From Propionibacteriaceae bacterium UBA6122 (GTDB lineage Bacteria > Actinomycetota > Actinomycetes > Propionibacteriales > Propionibacteriaceae), in assembly GCA_002428365.1 (NCBI GenBank), contig DIVW01000017.1, positions 1 to 37,522 on the forward strand: 37,522 nucleotides of DNA, in the 5' to 3' direction. The position numbers and the translations under genes were made by a program. This document shows, one piece after another, positions 23,603-31,614 of this stretch (position 1 is the stretch's first letter; every line of letters starts with the position of its first letter). Under the pieces are notes generated by a model. That model was not told the origin of the DNA. It searched no databases and saw only the letters and a list, made by a program, of their open reading frames with translations.

Positions 23603-25050
23603 GGTTTGACCTCCTCGGGCTGGGACGGGACGGGCAACACGATGGCGAAGATGCTGCCCCCGCCTGGCGCGGCGGTGATAGCTAGTCTGCCGCCGTTTGC
23701 CTCCACAATCTTGGTCACGATCGCCAGGCCCAACCCGCGGCCTTGACGACCGGAGGCCAACGCCAGCTCGCCGCGCACATTGCGCTGCAGAATGCGCTGC
23801 CGATCAGCCTCAGCGATGCCCGGGCCGTGATCGCGCACCCACAGCCACACTTCAGCGCCGCGCTGTTCGCTGCCAATCGCGATCGCCGAGCCAGCGGGGG
23901 AGTATTTGACCGCGTTGTCGGCCAACTGAAGCCAGGCCTGGCGAATACGCTGCGGATCGAGATTGGCGCTGATCTCGGCCAGCCCGTCCAGACTCCAGGG
24001 ACGCGGGGCCAGCTTGCGCACCAGTTCGAAGGTTTCGTCGGTGAGTTCGGCGATCTCAGTGGGCACCGGCATCACGAAGTCGGCCCGTTCAGAGCTGGCC
24101 AGCAAGATCAGGTCGTCGGTGAGGCGGTTCAGCCGATCGATCTCCTCCAGGGCGAGTTGGCGGGTGGCCCACACCTGGTCGGGATTGTTGACGTCGAGCA
24201 ATTCCAGGTGGCCGCGCAGGATGGTCAGCGGGGTGCGCAGTTCGTGGCCGACGTCATCGGCCAGTTGGCGTTGGCCCTCTACCAGGTTCTGAATGCGGTC
24301 GAGCATGCCGTTGATGGTGGCGGTCAGTGCCGAGAGATCATCCCTTCCCCGGACGGGAATGCGGCGGGCGAGTTCGTCCTCACCGATCGATTCGGCCGCC
24401 TCACGCAGCCGGGCGATTGGGGCCAGCAGCCGGCCCATCACCGCCCAGGCGATCAAACCGGCGGCCAGCGCGACGGTCACCGCGGCAATCGCGTACAGCG
24501 TGTAGGTGGCCTCCAGCGTGCGCTGAGCCACCCGCAGATCGATGGCCCGCACCAGCGCGCCGCTGGCCGCGCCAGTTGGTGAGCGCACCGGCATGACCAG
24601 GTAGAGAAAATCGTGCTCGGGGGTGCGCAGCCGTCCTTGGGTGGTGGTCTCGTCATTCACGTGGGTCAGCACCGCGGCCACCAACTCGGCGTGATCTTCG
24701 AGGCGCAACGGGACGCCGGCCTGGGCCGTCCATTCGATGCGGCGATCGACGATGCCCAACACGCCGTCACCAGCACCCAACACCCGCTGCTGAATCGCGG
24801 TGCGCAGCAATGCTGAAGTGGTTTCGAAAGGCCGTCCGGTCTCTGGGTCGACGGCGTTGCGGGCCAGACCAGCGAACTCGTCGGCCTCCCGATCAAGCTG
24901 GACGGCGGCCGAGCGCTCCAGCGTGGCGAGCTCCAACAGGTAGCCGGTCATTCCGGCAGCCACCAATACCGCCGTCATCAGGGCGAGCATGGTGAGGATC
25001 AGGCGCGTCCGAACACTCAGCACAATCGAGTCGCTGCGTATCGGGGCCAT
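23599..25050 (-). CDS. Sensor histidine kinase
   Basis: A 483-residue membrane kinase. Helices near residues 15-40 and 183-205 flank an extracytoplasmic sensor of about 140 residues. Then come a HAMP linker (residues ~207-260), the dimerisation domain with the phosphorylated His269 in DDVGHELRTPLTI, and the ATPase domain with N box (QLADNAVKYS), G1 (VRDHGPGI), and G2 (GRGLGLAIV). It partners the response regulator whose gene overlaps its stop. The sensor domain has no recognised ligand motif. ATG 25050 has no evident ribosome site; a GTG about 9 codons further in is possible. Confidence 0.9.
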   Translation of the reverse strand: MAPIRSDSIVLSVRTRLILTMLALMTAVLVAAGMTGYLLELATLERSAAVQLDREADEFAGLARNAVDPETGRPFETTSALLRTAIQQRVLGAGDGVLGIVDRRIEWTAQAGVPLRLEDHAELVAAVLTHVNDETTTQGRLRTPEHDFLYLVMPVRSPTGAASGALVRAIDLRVAQRTLEATYTLYAIAAVTVALAAGLIAWAVMGRLLAPIARLREAAESIGEDELARRIPVRGRDDLSALTATINGMLDRIQNLVEGQRQLADDVGHELRTPLTILRGHLELLDVNNPDQVWATRQLALEEIDRLNRLTDDLILLASSERADFVMPVPTEIAELTDETFELVRKLAPRPWSLDGLAEISANLDPQRIRQAWLQLADNAVKYSPAGSAIAIGSEQRGAEVWLWVRDHGPGIAEADRQRILQRNVRGELALASGRQGRGLGLAIVTKIVEANGGRLAITAAPGGGSIFAIVLPVPSQPEEVKP

Positions 25051-25101
25051 AGGAGACAGTGTGACGCCACAACCGTCTTGGGCTCATCAGGCGCCCGGGT
25101 T

Positions 25102-25121
25102 TCTCATCTGGCCCTAATCTC
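25102..25121. promoter_or_regulatory. Candidate response-regulator site upstream of the kinase gene
   Basis: TCATCT (25104-25109) and TAATCT (25115-25120) form an imperfect direct repeat with an 11-bp period, the one-turn spacing typical of OmpR-family sites. It lies between the divergent kinase and transporter genes. TCTCATC is shared with the palindrome at 21968-21985. Confidence 0.35.
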
Positions 25122-25223
25122 GCCCGGTTGGGGAGTTTTGATTTGCGCTTCGGCGCCCAGGACAGGCTGGCTAGGCTACGAAGGCCGTGCCCGTGGGCGG
25201 TTTCGGTGGGAAGTTGCTGGGTG

Positions 25224-26168
25224 ATGGGGCCTGATTTCGCCGGGGTGTTGGCCGGGGTGCTGCCGGTGCTGCTGTTGATCGCGCTGGGCATGGTGTTGCG
25301 TCGATTCAAGGTGCTCGACGATTCGACGGTGGCTGGCCTGAAGCGGCTGATCGTCTCAGTTGCCCTGCCCGCGCTGCTGTTCACCACCTTTTTGAACACC
25401 AAATTCGCCCCGGAACACGGCTGGGTGATCGCGATCGTGTTCGGGATTTGCCTCGGCCTGCTCGGCTTGGGCTACGTGTTCGCCAGGGCGACCGGCGGCT
25501 CGGCGTACGCCCCATTTCTGTTCACCGGTTTCGAGCTCGGCATGGTCGGCTTCGCGCTGTTCACCGCGGTTTATGGCACTGGGCAACTGCCCGCGCTTGG
25601 GGTGCTGGCGTTGGGGCATGAGGTGTTCATCTGGTTCGTCTTCGTCAGCCTGCTGCGGGCGGTGGCCCACACCGAGCAATCCTGGACACGGACCTTACGC
25701 GAGCTGATCACCTCGCCGGTGATCATCGCCATCTTGCTCGGTCTGGCCTTGAATGCCGCCGGCCTCAGTGAGCTGGTTAGCTCCGGGCCGCTGGGCGCAG
25801 CCGTCCAGGAGACGCTGAAATATCTGGCAGCGGTGATCGTGCCGCTGGTGCTGCTGATTGTTGGCTACGGCACCAAGCTCAGTTGGCCCGGCGTGCAAGC
25901 AGCGTTGCCGCTGGTGGCCACTCGCCTGGCGATCGTGGTTCCGCTGTCGCTGGCCCTCGGCGTCTGGGTGTTCAGCGGATTACTTGTCCTACCGGTCATC
26001 TACCAGCACGCGCTGTTCACGCTGATGGTGCTGCCGCCGCCCTACATCGTCCCGCTATTCATGCCTGCCGAGCGCGTCAAAGACCAGACCTACGCCAACA
26101 ACGTCCTTTCGCTGTATTCGCTAGTCAGCGTGGTGATCTTCCTCACCTACGTGGTGCTCACCACCTAG
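25224..26168 (+). CDS. AEC-family (auxin efflux carrier-like) transporter
   Basis: A 314-residue inner-membrane transporter with about ten hydrophobic helices in two halves. It begins with the family pattern LPVLLLIALGMVLRRFKVLDDSTVAGLKRLIVSVALPALLF, and the N-terminal helix break with the conserved Pro (ALPALL) is visible. AEC proteins export or exchange small organic acids (malate, malonate and similar). ATG 25224 was chosen for family-like length; GTG 25221 directly before it is also possible, and an upstream in-frame start would add unrelated sequence. It is divergent from the histidine kinase gene. The substrate is unknown. Confidence 0.82.
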   Translation: MGPDFAGVLAGVLPVLLLIALGMVLRRFKVLDDSTVAGLKRLIVSVALPALLFTTFLNTKFAPEHGWVIAIVFGICLGLLGLGYVFARATGGSAYAPFLFTGFELGMVGFALFTAVYGTGQLPALGVLALGHEVFIWFVFVSLLRAVAHTEQSWTRTLRELITSPVIIAILLGLALNAAGLSELVSSGPLGAAVQETLKYLAAVIVPLVLLIVGYGTKLSWPGVQAALPLVATRLAIVVPLSLALGVWVFSGLLVLPVIYQHALFTLMVLPPPYIVPLFMPAERVKDQTYANNVLSLYSLVSVVIFLTYVVLTT

Positions 26169-26189
26169 CTGGTCTCCCCACCCACGCCG

Positions 26190-27161
26190 CTATCCTCGCT
26201 CAGCGGAGATCAGCCCGAGGCGATCAATCACCTCCGCGACAACTGTGGCGCTCCCTTGATTGGCAGCCACCACCAGGCCAGCTTCGTCGCTGGTGAGCGG
26301 CTCGAAGGTGTTCAACTGCGAGTCGAGCAGTGCGGCGTTCATGAAGTGCCCGGTTCGGTGAGCCAGCCGCTCGGCGATCGCTGCCCGTTCAAGGTGTAGG
26401 TGCACGAACACCACTCCCGGTGAAGCGAGGTGACCGCGGTACTGGCGTTTCAGAGCCGAGCAGGTAATCACCCCCGGCGCCTGAGCCTGCAGGCGAGCGC
26501 TAATCCAGTCGCCGATGCGTCCAAGCCAGGGTTCGCGGTCGTCGTCAGTAAGCGCCTCGCCGGCGGCCATTTTGGCTACGTTGGCCGCCGGGTGTAGATC
26601 GTCGCCTTCTTGAAACTCCCAATCCAAACTCGTTGCCAGTGCCGCGGCCACCGTCGACTTGCCCGAGCCGGCCACCCCCATCACCACGATCACCGTCGGC
26701 ACCTCGGGACGTCCCGACGAAAGGTGCAGCAGGGGGAATGGACGTCCTTCCTCGTCGGTCGGGCTGCGGCCAATCACTCGAAAACCGTGGTGCAGGTAGA
26801 AGCCGAGCGCCTCCGGATTCTGCTCGTTCACGTCGAGACTGAGCTTGGGGTGGACGGCCATCGCGTGGCGAAGCAGCGCTGATCCGGCACCGGCACCACG
26901 GGAGTCGGCATCGACGAAGAGCATCTCCAGTTTGCCTGCCGCCAAACCACTGAAGCCCACGATGCCTTGCGGTGTCTGCGCAACAGTGATCTCGACGGCT
27001 GGCAAATACGTCTGAACCAGCTGGCTCTCAATCGCATCAATATCGGCCGGAGATAGGAAGCTGTGGGTGGCCTCAACAGCGCTGCGCCAGATCGCCACTA
27101 GGCGCGGCCACTCCGCTTCGCCATCACCCGGCCGCAGCCAAAGGTTCGTCCCCACGGCCAC
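26190..27161 (-). CDS. GNAT acetyltransferase fused to gluconokinase
   Basis: A 323-residue two-domain protein. Residues ~5-148 are a GNAT N-acetyltransferase: KLEMLFVDADSRGAGAGSALLRHA is the acetyl-CoA-binding motif A, and NEQNPEALGFYLHHGFRVIGR the C-terminal half. Residues ~155-323 are a complete GntK/IdnK-type gluconokinase: P-loop MGVAGSGKST (161-170), GDDLHPAANVAKMAAGEALTDDDREPWL, CSALKRQYRGHL, and HRTGHFMNAALLDSQLNTFEPL. The kinase makes 6-phosphogluconate for the pentose phosphate pathway; the acetyltransferase substrate is unknown. Both parts keep their motifs and the frame is uninterrupted, so this looks like a true fusion. Gluconokinases are normally stand-alone and about 165-175 residues. 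Confidence 0.85.
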   Translation of the reverse strand: MAVGTNLWLRPGDGEAEWPRLVAIWRSAVEATHSFLSPADIDAIESQLVQTYLPAVEITVAQTPQGIVGFSGLAAGKLEMLFVDADSRGAGAGSALLRHAMAVHPKLSLDVNEQNPEALGFYLHHGFRVIGRSPTDEEGRPFPLLHLSSGRPEVPTVIVVMGVAGSGKSTVAAALATSLDWEFQEGDDLHPAANVAKMAAGEALTDDDREPWLGRIGDWISARLQAQAPGVITCSALKRQYRGHLASPGVVFVHLHLERAAIAERLAHRTGHFMNAALLDSQLNTFEPLTSDEAGLVVAANQGSATVVAEVIDRLGLISAERG

Positions 27162-27180
27162 TCAAGCTACCAGCGCCATG

Positions 27181-27207
27181 CCTCAGTGGTAGTCCCCATA
27201 CTGCAGC
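27181..27207. repeat. Direct repeat, copy 1 (partner 29238-29274)
   Basis: CCTCAGTGGTAGTCCC followed by ATACTGCAGC recurs at 29238-29253 and 29265-29274, where a 12-base block splits the two parts. The partner copy spans the 3' end of the higB relic just before higA, so this copy also looks like a fragment of a higB end (the minus strand reads GACTACCACTGA). The hydrolase gene and higA lie between the copies. Confidence 0.75.
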
Positions 27208-27308
27208 CCGCCGCACCGGCATACAGTGAGGCTGGACGGCCGAGAGCCCAGCCCCCACCGACGCCCGGCCGATCCCGACCCCGCCTCCGCTACCCCAGGA
27301 GATCTCCC

Positions 27309-28859
27309 ATGAATCAATTTTCGAATCCCTCCCGCCGACAGTTGCTCGTCGGCGGCACCGCCATCGCCGCAGGCCTTGCCCTGCCAACCTTCCCGACCGG
27401 CCCGGCCTTCGCGGGCCAGCCCGTCCCGACCAATAGCCCGGCCAAGAATCGGCAACTGGTCCGTTGGGCAACCGACACCTGGGCGTCGCTGGTGGCGATG
27501 ACCGACCCTGGCACCGGTCTGGTTTCTGACAAGATTCCCGGCACGCTGGCCGGGCGCGCCGACAACACCTCTCCCACCAACATCGGCGGCTACCTGTGGA
27601 GCTGCATCGTCGCGCGTGACTTGGGCATCATCAGCCCTGGCGAGAGCCGCCACCGCATCGCGCAAACGCTCAAGACCCTGGCCGGCATGACGCACCACAC
27701 GCCATCCGGAATGTTCTACAACTGGTACGACGTCCGCGACGGCAGCGTGCTGACCACCTGGCCGGAGAACGGCAACCTGGTGCGGCCCTTCGTCTCCAGC
27801 GTCGACATGGGCTGGCTCGGGGCTGCGCTGTGGGTGGTGGCGAACGCCGACCCGTCCAATCGCAAGGCTGCCCTCGCGCTCTACAACCCGATGCGCTGGG
27901 ACGTGTTCTTCGACCGCGCCTTCGCGCGCCAACCCGGGGCCAACTACGGCGGTTTCTACACCGAGCCGAATCCGGATCGCACCGATCTGCTCCAATCGCC
28001 GCCGCTGAACGGCGTCGGTGGCCCGGACGTCTGGTACACCGCGAATCACCACTACGACACGGCCGTCTCGGAGGCTCGGATGGTCAACTACCTGGGCATC
28101 ATTCGCGGGCAGATCCCCGGTGGGGCCTACTACGCCACTTGGCGCACGTTCCCGCCGGACTGGACCTGGCAGGAGACGCCCCCCGTCGGGGAGACCCGCA
28201 CCTACCTGGGCGTTGAGGTATATGAGGGCGTCTACCGCTACCCGTACGCCGACGGCCTGCGCGTCGTCCCGGGCTGGGGTGGCTCGATGTTCGAGGAACT
28301 CATGCCTGACCTGTTCGTGCCCGAGGCGACCTGGGCGCCGCGCTCGTGGGGCAAGAACCACCCCAACCATGTCGCGTCCCAGATCTACCACGGACTGGAG
28401 GACGCAAAGTACGGCTACTGGGGCTTCTCGCCCTCGAACAACCCGTACGGCGGCTACCGCGAATACGGTGTGGACGCCCTTGGCCTCAATCCGGACGGCT
28501 ACCTGAGTGACGAGGAGAACACCAACTACACCCCGCTCAACCCGCCGACGAGCTACGGGGACGGAGTTGTCACGCCGCACGCTTCCTTCCTGGCCATGCC
28601 CTACGCACCGGGCGAGGCGACGGCGAACCTGAGTGGGATTCAGCATGAGCTCGGCGCCTACGGGAAGGGTGGCTTCTACGACGCCGTCGGCACGCGCTCG
28701 GGGAAGATCGCCGAATGGCACCTTTCGCTTGATCAGTCGATGATCATGGGCGCCATCGGCAACGTGGTGACCCGCAATGGGCTGCGCAGGTACTTCGCCA
28801 CTCACTCAGTCGAGTCGGCGCTGCGGCCGGTCATCTCTCCCGAAAGGTTCTCCATCTAA
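27309..28859 (+). CDS. Tat-exported putative glucoamylase-like glycoside hydrolase
   Basis: A 516-residue protein with AGGAG 7-8 bp before ATG 27309. The N-terminus has a twin-arginine signal (SRRQLLVGGTAIAAGLALP, residues ~8-26), so it is exported folded. The body matches the alpha/alpha-barrel family annotated as putative glucoamylase (PF10091 type, related to enzymes acting on beta-1,2-glucans). It contains TNIGGYLWSCIVARDLGI, FVSSVDMGWLGAALWVV, VVPGWGGSMFEELMPDLFVPE, YGYWGFSPSNNPYGGYREYGVDALG, VVTPHASFLAMPYAP, and the C-terminal WHLSLDQSMIMGAIGNVV with an acidic residue. The actual substrate is uncertain. The gene lies between direct repeats and beside toxin-antitoxin debris, so it may have come with the accessory region. 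Confidence 0.78.
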   Translation: MNQFSNPSRRQLLVGGTAIAAGLALPTFPTGPAFAGQPVPTNSPAKNRQLVRWATDTWASLVAMTDPGTGLVSDKIPGTLAGRADNTSPTNIGGYLWSCIVARDLGIISPGESRHRIAQTLKTLAGMTHHTPSGMFYNWYDVRDGSVLTTWPENGNLVRPFVSSVDMGWLGAALWVVANADPSNRKAALALYNPMRWDVFFDRAFARQPGANYGGFYTEPNPDRTDLLQSPPLNGVGGPDVWYTANHHYDTAVSEARMVNYLGIIRGQIPGGAYYATWRTFPPDWTWQETPPVGETRTYLGVEVYEGVYRYPYADGLRVVPGWGGSMFEELMPDLFVPEATWAPRSWGKNHPNHVASQIYHGLEDAKYGYWGFSPSNNPYGGYREYGVDALGLNPDGYLSDEENTNYTPLNPPTSYGDGVVTPHASFLAMPYAPGEATANLSGIQHELGAYGKGGFYDAVGTRSGKIAEWHLSLDQSMIMGAIGNVVTRNGLRRYFATHSVESALRPVISPERFSI

Positions 28860-28937
28860 TTGGGCTGCGTGTGGTGGACCATCACTCCGCGCCGCAGTGC
28901 TGTCGCCACGTGACGACAGCAATATCGACTCGTGGGA

Positions 28938-29225
28938 TTAGGCCACGGGATCGAGGCGACGCACGGTGGGAAGCCCGGCGGCTCGTTCGGCCGCTAGATC
29001 GTGAGCCGACTGCATCGCCAGCCAGGCTCGAGCGGTGCCGACACCGGCCTCCTCCAACCGGACGGCCAGGTTCGGGCTCACCCGCGCGTGACCGTGCAAC
29101 ACCCGGCTCAACGTCACCCTGGAAATGCCCAGGCGCGAGGCCGCCTCACCGACGCTCAACCCGAGGTCGGCCAGGACGTCCTCACGCAGGATCTCACCGG
29201 GATGCACCGGGTTCTTCATCGCCAT
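28938..29225 (-). CDS. higA: HigA-family antitoxin
   Basis: A 95-residue XRE-type DNA-binding antitoxin. ATG 29225 has AAGGAG 7 bp upstream. The family start NPVHPGEILREDVLADLGLSVGEAA is followed by the helix-turn-helix SRLGISRVTLSRVLHGHARVSPNLAVRLEEA (residues ~31-61). HigA neutralises the HigB ribonuclease and represses its own operon. The higB gene that should precede it is reduced to a relic of about 75 bp, so this antitoxin is now an orphan unless it pairs with a toxin elsewhere. A HigA-type operator remains upstream. Confidence 0.85.
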   Translation of the reverse strand: MAMKNPVHPGEILREDVLADLGLSVGEAASRLGISRVTLSRVLHGHARVSPNLAVRLEEAGVGTARAWLAMQSAHDLAAERAAGLPTVRRLDPVA

Positions 29226-29239
29226 GTCCAACTCCTTCC

Positions 29240-29314
29240 TCAGTGGTAGTCCCGAACCAACGCGATACTGCAGCTCCGTCCCCCCACGCCGGAAGCCGAC
29301 GACACCGACTTCAC
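29240..29314 (-). pseudogene. higB toxin relic with internal deletion
   Basis: A GTG at 29314 begins a 24-residue frame ending VRDYH and stopping at 29240. The ending DYH followed by TGA just before the higA ribosome site is the usual 3' end of higB. HigB toxins are about 90 residues, so some 65 are missing. In a second frame the same DNA reads VVGFRRGGTEL, similar to the HigB N-terminus, which suggests deletion plus frameshift. A functional toxin is not encoded. Confidence 0.55.
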
Positions 29315-29315
29315 C

Positions 29316-29339
29316 GTATCGCGTATCGTTACACGATAC
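29316..29339 (-). promoter_or_regulatory. HigA-type operator
   Basis: Three GTATCG units: direct copies at 29316-29321 and 29323-29328, and an inverted copy CGATAC at 29334-29339. The last two form a palindrome around TTACA. It lies directly before the higB relic start, where HigA or HigBA would bind. Confidence 0.65.
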
Positions 29340-29443
29340 AGGCACGTCGACGCGACTCCAAAGGTCCCGGCGTGGACACAATCGATCGTTGCGGGTTCGA
29401 ACTGCTCCTGTCGCCGTGTGGGTGGCGCGTGCCATTGTGGGCT

Positions 29444-29845
29444 ATGACTTCCATCCAGCGCCTCCGCCCTGAGGGCCTTGTGTTCAGCCCGGCTTTTAGT
29501 CACGTCGCGGTGGTCCCGCCTGGCGCGACGACGATCTACATCGGGGGACAAAACGCGGTCGACGCCGATGGCGCCCTCATCGGCGCAGACGATGTGGCCG
29601 CCCAGTCGACCCGCGCTCTGGCTAATGCCAAGACCGCCTTGGAGTCGGTGGGCGCAACGATCGATGACGTCGTGCAGTGGACGGTGCTCTTCGTCGATGG
29701 CGTCGACCTGGCGGCCGCCTATGGGGCGATCGCCGCTGACCTGGCCTCTGCTGAACCGCCACTGGTGACCAGTGCGCGAGTGGCGGGGCTCGGCGTCCGC
29801 GGTGCGCTCGTCGAAATCGGGGCGATTGCCGCCGTCATCCGGTGA
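29444..29845 (+). CDS. RidA/YjgF-family protein, second copy
   Basis: A 133-residue RidA-superfamily member: FSHVAVVPPGATTIYIGGQNAVDADG at the N-terminal strands, STRALANAKTALESVGATIDDVVQWTVLFVDG in the helix region, and a C-terminal LGVRGALVEIGAIAAV. Sequence similarity to the RidA-like gene at 10189-10614 is low, so they are different subfamilies. An Arg (SARVAGLGVRGALVEI) precedes the terminal strand, nearer the active-site position of RidA than in the other copy. It lies between higA and hipBA within the accessory region. No clear ribosome site is seen before ATG 29444. Confidence 0.78.
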   Translation: MTSIQRLRPEGLVFSPAFSHVAVVPPGATTIYIGGQNAVDADGALIGADDVAAQSTRALANAKTALESVGATIDDVVQWTVLFVDGVDLAAAYGAIAADLASAEPPLVTSARVAGLGVRGALVEIGAIAAVIR

Positions 29846-30003
29846 CTCGCGGCCTGGAGGCAGCAAGGGTCTGCCTGCTAGTCGCAGCATCGCACTGCCT
29901 CTGAGGGGCTTAAGAGAGCAATAGCGGTGCACGACCGCGGGTCGATGGGTCGTAACGGCAGCTTCCGATGCCGCGAAGCTGGGTGCCGGTGAAGTTCGAA
30001 CCG

Positions 30004-30068
30004 GTGCAAGTACGTGCACCTGTGTACATGTGCAGGTGCTTGCACAATCCAGAATGTGCACGTACGAT
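30004..30068 (+). promoter_or_regulatory. hipBA promoter with nested operators
   Basis: Promoter TTGCAC (30040-30045), 17-bp spacer, TACGAT (30063-30068), placing the transcription start at or next to the hipB ATG (30075). Three inverted-repeat pairs overlap it: GTGCAAG 30004-30010 with CTTGCAC 30039-30045; GCACCTG 30016-30022 with CAGGTGC 30033-30039; GTACGTGCAC 30010-30019 with GTGCACGTAC 30056-30065. These are strong candidates for HipB/HipBA binding. Confidence 0.75.
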
Positions 30069-30074
30069 CACATC

Positions 30075-30368
30075 ATGAGTACCAGAGCCACCCGCGTACG
30101 CACCGCTTCCGACCTCGGCGCCGCCCTCGTCCAGGCCCGGAGGGAGCGTGGCCTCAGCCAAAAGGAGCTGGCTGAGCGGGCAGGAGTGTCGCGGCGCTGG
30201 CTCAGCTCAGTGGAGAGCGGACAAAACCTGCGAGCCGAGTTCACCCTTGTCCTCCAGGTGCTCCGCGCCCTTGGCACAGAGTTCACGATGGTCGACAGAC
30301 CTCCAGCATCCGCGGAAGAGCGACTCCTCGCCAGCTTCCTAGCGCCGAGGCGCAGTAATGGCCACTGA
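30075..30368 (+). CDS. hipB: HipB-type antitoxin and repressor
   Basis: A 97-residue XRE helix-turn-helix protein: residues ~13-68 read LGAALVQARRERGLSQKELAERAGVSRRWLSSVESGQ, the classic Cro/CI-type pattern used by HipB. The ATG lies 6 bp after a -10-like TACGAT with no ribosome site, which indicates leaderless translation. It should neutralise the HipA kinase and repress the operon through the nested operators just upstream. Its end overlaps the hipA start by 11 bp, so production of the two is coupled. Confidence 0.87.
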   Translation: MSTRATRVRTASDLGAALVQARRERGLSQKELAERAGVSRRWLSSVESGQNLRAEFTLVLQVLRALGTEFTMVDRPPASAEERLLASFLAPRRSNGH

Positions 30369-31614
30369 CCAGCTCGCCGTGCTGTTGTACGGCCGCCAGA
30401 TCGCCACCCTGGAGCAGACGGCCGGCGGGCAGCACGTCCTGCACTACAGCGACGACCCCGGCTCGACCCAGATCTCGCTGTCAATGCCGCTGGCGCAGCA
30501 GACCTACAAGCACCGCATCGTCGAACCCTTCCTGAACGGACTCCTGCCGGACGACGGGGCGACCCGGGACGCGATCGGCCGACAGTTCGGCGTGTCCGGA
30601 CGCAACCCGTTCGCGTTGCTCAGCCGCATCGGCATGGATTGCGCCGGCGCCATCCAGTTCTGTCACGCCGACCAAGTCGAGGAGGCCCGCAGCAGGAAGG
30701 GCAGCGTCAATCCGTTGAGCGAGGCCGACATTGAGGCCCGCCTGGCCGCGCTGGCCGCAGATGGGACGGCGAGCTGGCTTGCCCCCGAAGAGCACTGGTC
30801 GCTCGGCGGTGCCCAGGCGAAGTTCGCGCTCAGGAACGAGATGGGACGCTGGTGGGACGCGACCGGCTCGGCGGCGACGACACACATCTTCAAGCCTGGC
30901 GTCGGCAGGCTGAAAGATCACGCCCTCAACGAGCACATCAGCTTGTCGGCGGCCGGCCGCCTGGGCCTGTCGTCCGCGCGGACGCAGTTCGTGATGTTCG
31001 GGTCTCAGCCCGCCATCGTTGTGGAGCGCTACGACCGGCGTCGGGACGCAGACGGCACCCTTCAGCGCATCCACCAGGAAGACATGTGCCAGGCGCTGTC
31101 GGTCGACCCGTCGCAGAAGTATGAAGCCGACGGGGGTCCCGGCGTTGACGCGATCATGCGGCTGCTGCGCCAGCACAGTGACATTGAAGACCGAAAGGCG
31201 TTCGCGCAGTACCAGGCGTTCAACTACCTGATCGGGGGCACCGACGCCCACGCCAAGAACCTCTCAGTGCTCCTCGCAGGCGACCTGGTCAGACTCGCTC
31301 CCCTGTACGACGCCGCCTCAGGCCTGCCGTACGACCTGCCGGCCAGCGACCCGTTCAGGATCAACCTGCTGCCAATGCAGATCAGCGGCGAGAACAAGAT
31401 CGGCTACGTCCGCGACAGCCACTGGGCCCGCTTCGCGACCAAGTCGGGCCTCGAACCCGACTGGCTGGTCGCCGAGGTCCACACCCTGACCTCCGACCTT
31501 CCCGACGCCGTCCGCGACGCCTTCGGTGAGGTCGAATCCTCAGGAGTGGACGTGTCGGACCTCCGAGAACGTCTCCTGACTAGGCTCCGCAGACCACCAG
31601 CACCGCGCCGCTGA
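30358..31614 (+). CDS. hipA: HipA-type serine/threonine kinase toxin
   Basis: A 418-residue toxin of the HipA family, which in known cases phosphorylates glutamyl-tRNA synthetase and halts translation, giving persistence. All main features are present: the N-terminal FLNGLLPDDGATR, the flexible loop with the autophosphorylated serine (Ser148 in WSLGGAQAKFAL, the position of Ser150 in E. coli), the ATP-binding HIFKPG and VVERYDR, the catalytic GGTDAHAKN with Asp296, and the metal-binding Asp318 in PLYDAASG. Length is close to the usual ~440. The toxin appears intact. It follows hipB with an 11-bp overlap. Confidence 0.9.
   Translation: MATDQLAVLLYGRQIATLEQTAGGQHVLHYSDDPGSTQISLSMPLAQQTYKHRIVEPFLNGLLPDDGATRDAIGRQFGVSGRNPFALLSRIGMDCAGAIQFCHADQVEEARSRKGSVNPLSEADIEARLAALAADGTASWLAPEEHWSLGGAQAKFALRNEMGRWWDATGSAATTHIFKPGVGRLKDHALNEHISLSAAGRLGLSSARTQFVMFGSQPAIVVERYDRRRDADGTLQRIHQEDMCQALSVDPSQKYEADGGPGVDAIMRLLRQHSDIEDRKAFAQYQAFNYLIGGTDAHAKNLSVLLAGDLVRLAPLYDAASGLPYDLPASDPFRINLLPMQISGENKIGYVRDSHWARFATKSGLEPDWLVAEVHTLTSDLPDAVRDAFGEVESSGVDVSDLRERLLTRLRRPPAPRR

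Noticed and set aside
27183..28805. 540-codon open frame on the minus strand
   Set aside because: Antisense to the Tat-exported hydrolase, which has clear motifs, a signal peptide and a ribosome site. Only its last codons (GDYH) are of interest, as part of the direct repeat.
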